DNA of 64,000 nucleotides from Hydractinia symbiolongicarpus (Eukaryota > Cnidaria > Hydrozoa > Anthoathecata > Hydractiniidae): contig NC_079875.1 in assembly GCF_029227915.1 (NCBI RefSeq), forward strand, positions 2,046,001 through 2,110,000, in the 5' to 3' direction. Below the pieces are notes generated by a model. The model was not told where the DNA came from and made no database searches. It worked only from the letters and a program-made list of their open reading frames with translations. The position numbers and the translations under genes are program-made. This document shows positions 62,222 to 64,000 of the stretch, piece by piece. Position 1 is the stretch's first letter. Each line of letters opens with the position of its first letter.

Positions 62222-64000
62222 TTAAACTTCTTTTATTCAGCGTCTCATCAAAAATGAAAACATTTTTGAAAACTACAAGTCTCATGCGTTTTAGTGGTGA
62301 AAAAATAATTTAAAAAATCGTTCGGGAAATGAGTTTACTCCCTGGGTACTTTCTTTGTATACTTTTGACAATACGGGCCGAGTCCGGGATTTACGGGAAG
62401 TCGCGGGTTTTCGTTTGCCGGCGATTAAACTTCTTTTATTCAGCGTCTCATCAAAAATAAAAATATTTTTAAATACTACAAGTCTCATGGGCTTTAGTGG
62501 TGAAATAATAATTTAAAAAATCGTTCGGGAAATGAGTTTACACCCTGGGTACTTTCTTTGTATACTTTTTACTATGCGGGCCGAGTCCGGGGTTTACGGG
62601 AAATGGCGGGTTTTCGTTTGCCGGCGATTAAACTTCTTTTATTTAGCGTCTCATCAAAAATGAAAACATTTTTGAAAACTACAAGTCTCAAGCGTTTTAG
62701 TGGTGAAAAGATAATTTAAAAAATCGTTTTGGAAATGAGTTTACTCACAGGGTACTTTCTTTGTATGCATTCGACTATACGGGCCAAGCCCGGGATTTAC
62801 GGGAAATCGCGGGTTTTCGTTTGCCGGCGATTAAACCACTTTCATTAAGCGTCTCATCAAAAATGAAAACATTTCTGAAAACTACAAGTCTCATGCGTTT
62901 TAGTGGTGAAAAAATAATTTAAAAATTCGTTCGGGAAAAGAGTTTACTCACTGGGTACTTTCCTTGTATACTTTTGACTATACAGGCCAAGTCCGGGATT
63001 TACGGGAAATCGCGGCTTTTGGTTTGCCGGCGATTAAACTTCTTTTATTCAGCGTCTCATCAAAAATGAAAACATTTTTAAAAACTACAAGTCTCATGGG
63101 CTTTACTGGTGAAATAATAATTTAAAAAATCGTTCGGGAAATGAGTTTACACCCTGGGTACTTTCTTTGTATACTTTTGACTATGCGGGCCGAGTCCGGG
63201 ATTTACGGGAAATCGCGGGTTTTCGTTTGCCGGCGATTAAACCACTTTCATTAAGCGTCTCATCAAAAATGAAAACATTTCTGAAAACTACAAGTCTCAT
63301 GCGTTTTAGTGGTGAAAAAAAAATTTAAAAAATCGTTCGGAAAATGAGTTTACTTCCTGGGTACTTTCTTTGTATACTTTTGACTATGCGGGCCGAGTCC
63401 GGGATTTACGGGAAATCGCGGGTTTTCGTTTGCCGGCGATTAAACCACTTTCATTAAGCGTCTCATCAAAAATGAAAACATTTCTGAAAACTACAAGTCT
63501 CATGCGTTTTAGTGGTGAAAAAAAAATTTAAAAAATCGTTCGGAAAATGAGTTTACTTCCTGATTACTTTCTTTGTATACATTCGACTATACGAGCCAAG
63601 CCCGGGATTTACGGAAAATTGCGGGATTTCGTATGCCGGCGATTACACCTCTTTTATTAAGCGTCTCATCAAAAATGAAAACATTTTTGAAAACTACAAG
63701 TCTCAAGCGTTTTAGTGGTGAAAAGATAATTTAAAAAATCGTTTTGGAAATGAGTTTACTCACAGGGTACTTTCTTTGTATGCATTCGACTATACGGGCC
63801 AAGCCCGGGATTTACGGGAAATCGCGGGTTTTCGTTTGCCGGCGATTAAACCACTTTCATTAAGCGTCTCATCAAAAATGAAAACATTTCTGAAAACTAC
63901 AAGTCTCATGCGTTTTAGTGGTGAAAAAATAATTTAAAAATTCGTTCGGGAAAAGAGTTTACTCACTGGGTACTTTCCTTGTATACTTTTGACTATACAG
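62222..64000. repeat. Shortened continuation of the right HOR (1015-bp spacing)
   Basis: The GTATGCATTCGAC tag recurs at 62767 and 63782, 1015 bp apart instead of 1421, so two monomers are missing per unit. The monomer at 62425 switches to a TTTTTACTATGCGG/GGGGTTTACGGGAAATGGCGGG type. The monomer at 63034 combines a 62019-like start with a 61004-like end (GGGCTTTACTGGTG). The array runs past the window edge. Confidence 0.8.

Larger units (their letters stand above)
8088..64000. repeat. Satellite array, right block (about 275 monomers)
   Basis: The same monomer in the same orientation runs to the window edge. From the landmarks at 8261 and 60598 there are 258 monomers with a net deficit of only 37 bp. 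Recurrent small indels include a 3-bp-shorter AAACCTTCATTAAG variant, an extra A in TTTAAAAAAATCG, the shorter GAAACATAATTT and GAAAATTAATTT, and a 5-bp loss giving ATGAGTCCCTGGG at 12623 and 17282. No other DNA, second transposon or inverted copy was seen. All the short open frames here (61-102 codons) are repeat shadows. Confidence 0.97.

Noticed and set aside
8088-64000. Additional transposons or inverted satellite copies
   Set aside because: I followed the monomer landmarks through the block and saw no gap above a few bases and no reverse-complement monomer.

Overview
This 64-kb window is almost entirely one tandem satellite DNA. A ~203-bp monomer (about 36% G+C in the first copy) is repeated head to tail, always in the same orientation, about 295 times. 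The only other DNA I can see is one 4.2-kb non-LTR retrotransposon (LINE) inserted on the minus strand at 3892-8087. There is no host gene, tRNA, rRNA or CRISPR array. The many short open frames in the satellite (60-102 codons) are the same monomer read in the same frames over and over; I do not regard them as genes.

The organism is an animal or other eukaryote with large satellite blocks. The LINE encodes an SGNH/GDSL-type ORF1 domain and an APE endonuclease plus reverse transcriptase without RNase H, as in the CR1/L2 group of the Jockey superfamily. From memory, the protein sequence most resembles elements of cnidarians and other aquatic invertebrates, so a marine or freshwater invertebrate is my best guess. 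That assignment is weak. A (peri)centromeric or heterochromatic location is plausible from the array but not shown by the sequence.

Layout: (1) 1-3891 is satellite in exact 203-bp register, with a clear higher-order repeat of monomer types A-B-C-(D-E)n. (2) 3892-8087 is the LINE: 3' tail and 3' UTR at the left, ORF2 (endonuclease-RT), a short in-frame junction, ORF1, and almost no 5' leader at the right. (3) 8088-64000 is satellite that resumes at the very next monomer base. It is a mosaic of block duplications with periods of about 0.4, 0.6, 1.0, 1.4, 3.4-3.9, 4.7, 5.3 and 7.1 kb, all near multiples of the monomer. It ends in another seven-monomer higher-order repeat (59380-62221) that shortens to five monomers by loss of two.

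The most notable points are: (a) the LINE's SGNH frame and its endonuclease-RT frame would form one reading frame but for one missing A in an A6 run and a single in-frame UGA; (b) the array preserves a readable record of unequal exchange, including chimeric monomers and HOR units that differ by exactly two monomers at both ends of the window; (c) the AT-rich satellite is enriched rather than depleted in CpG. I found no previously undescribed protein system. The novelty is in the satellite architecture and the coding layout of the LINE.
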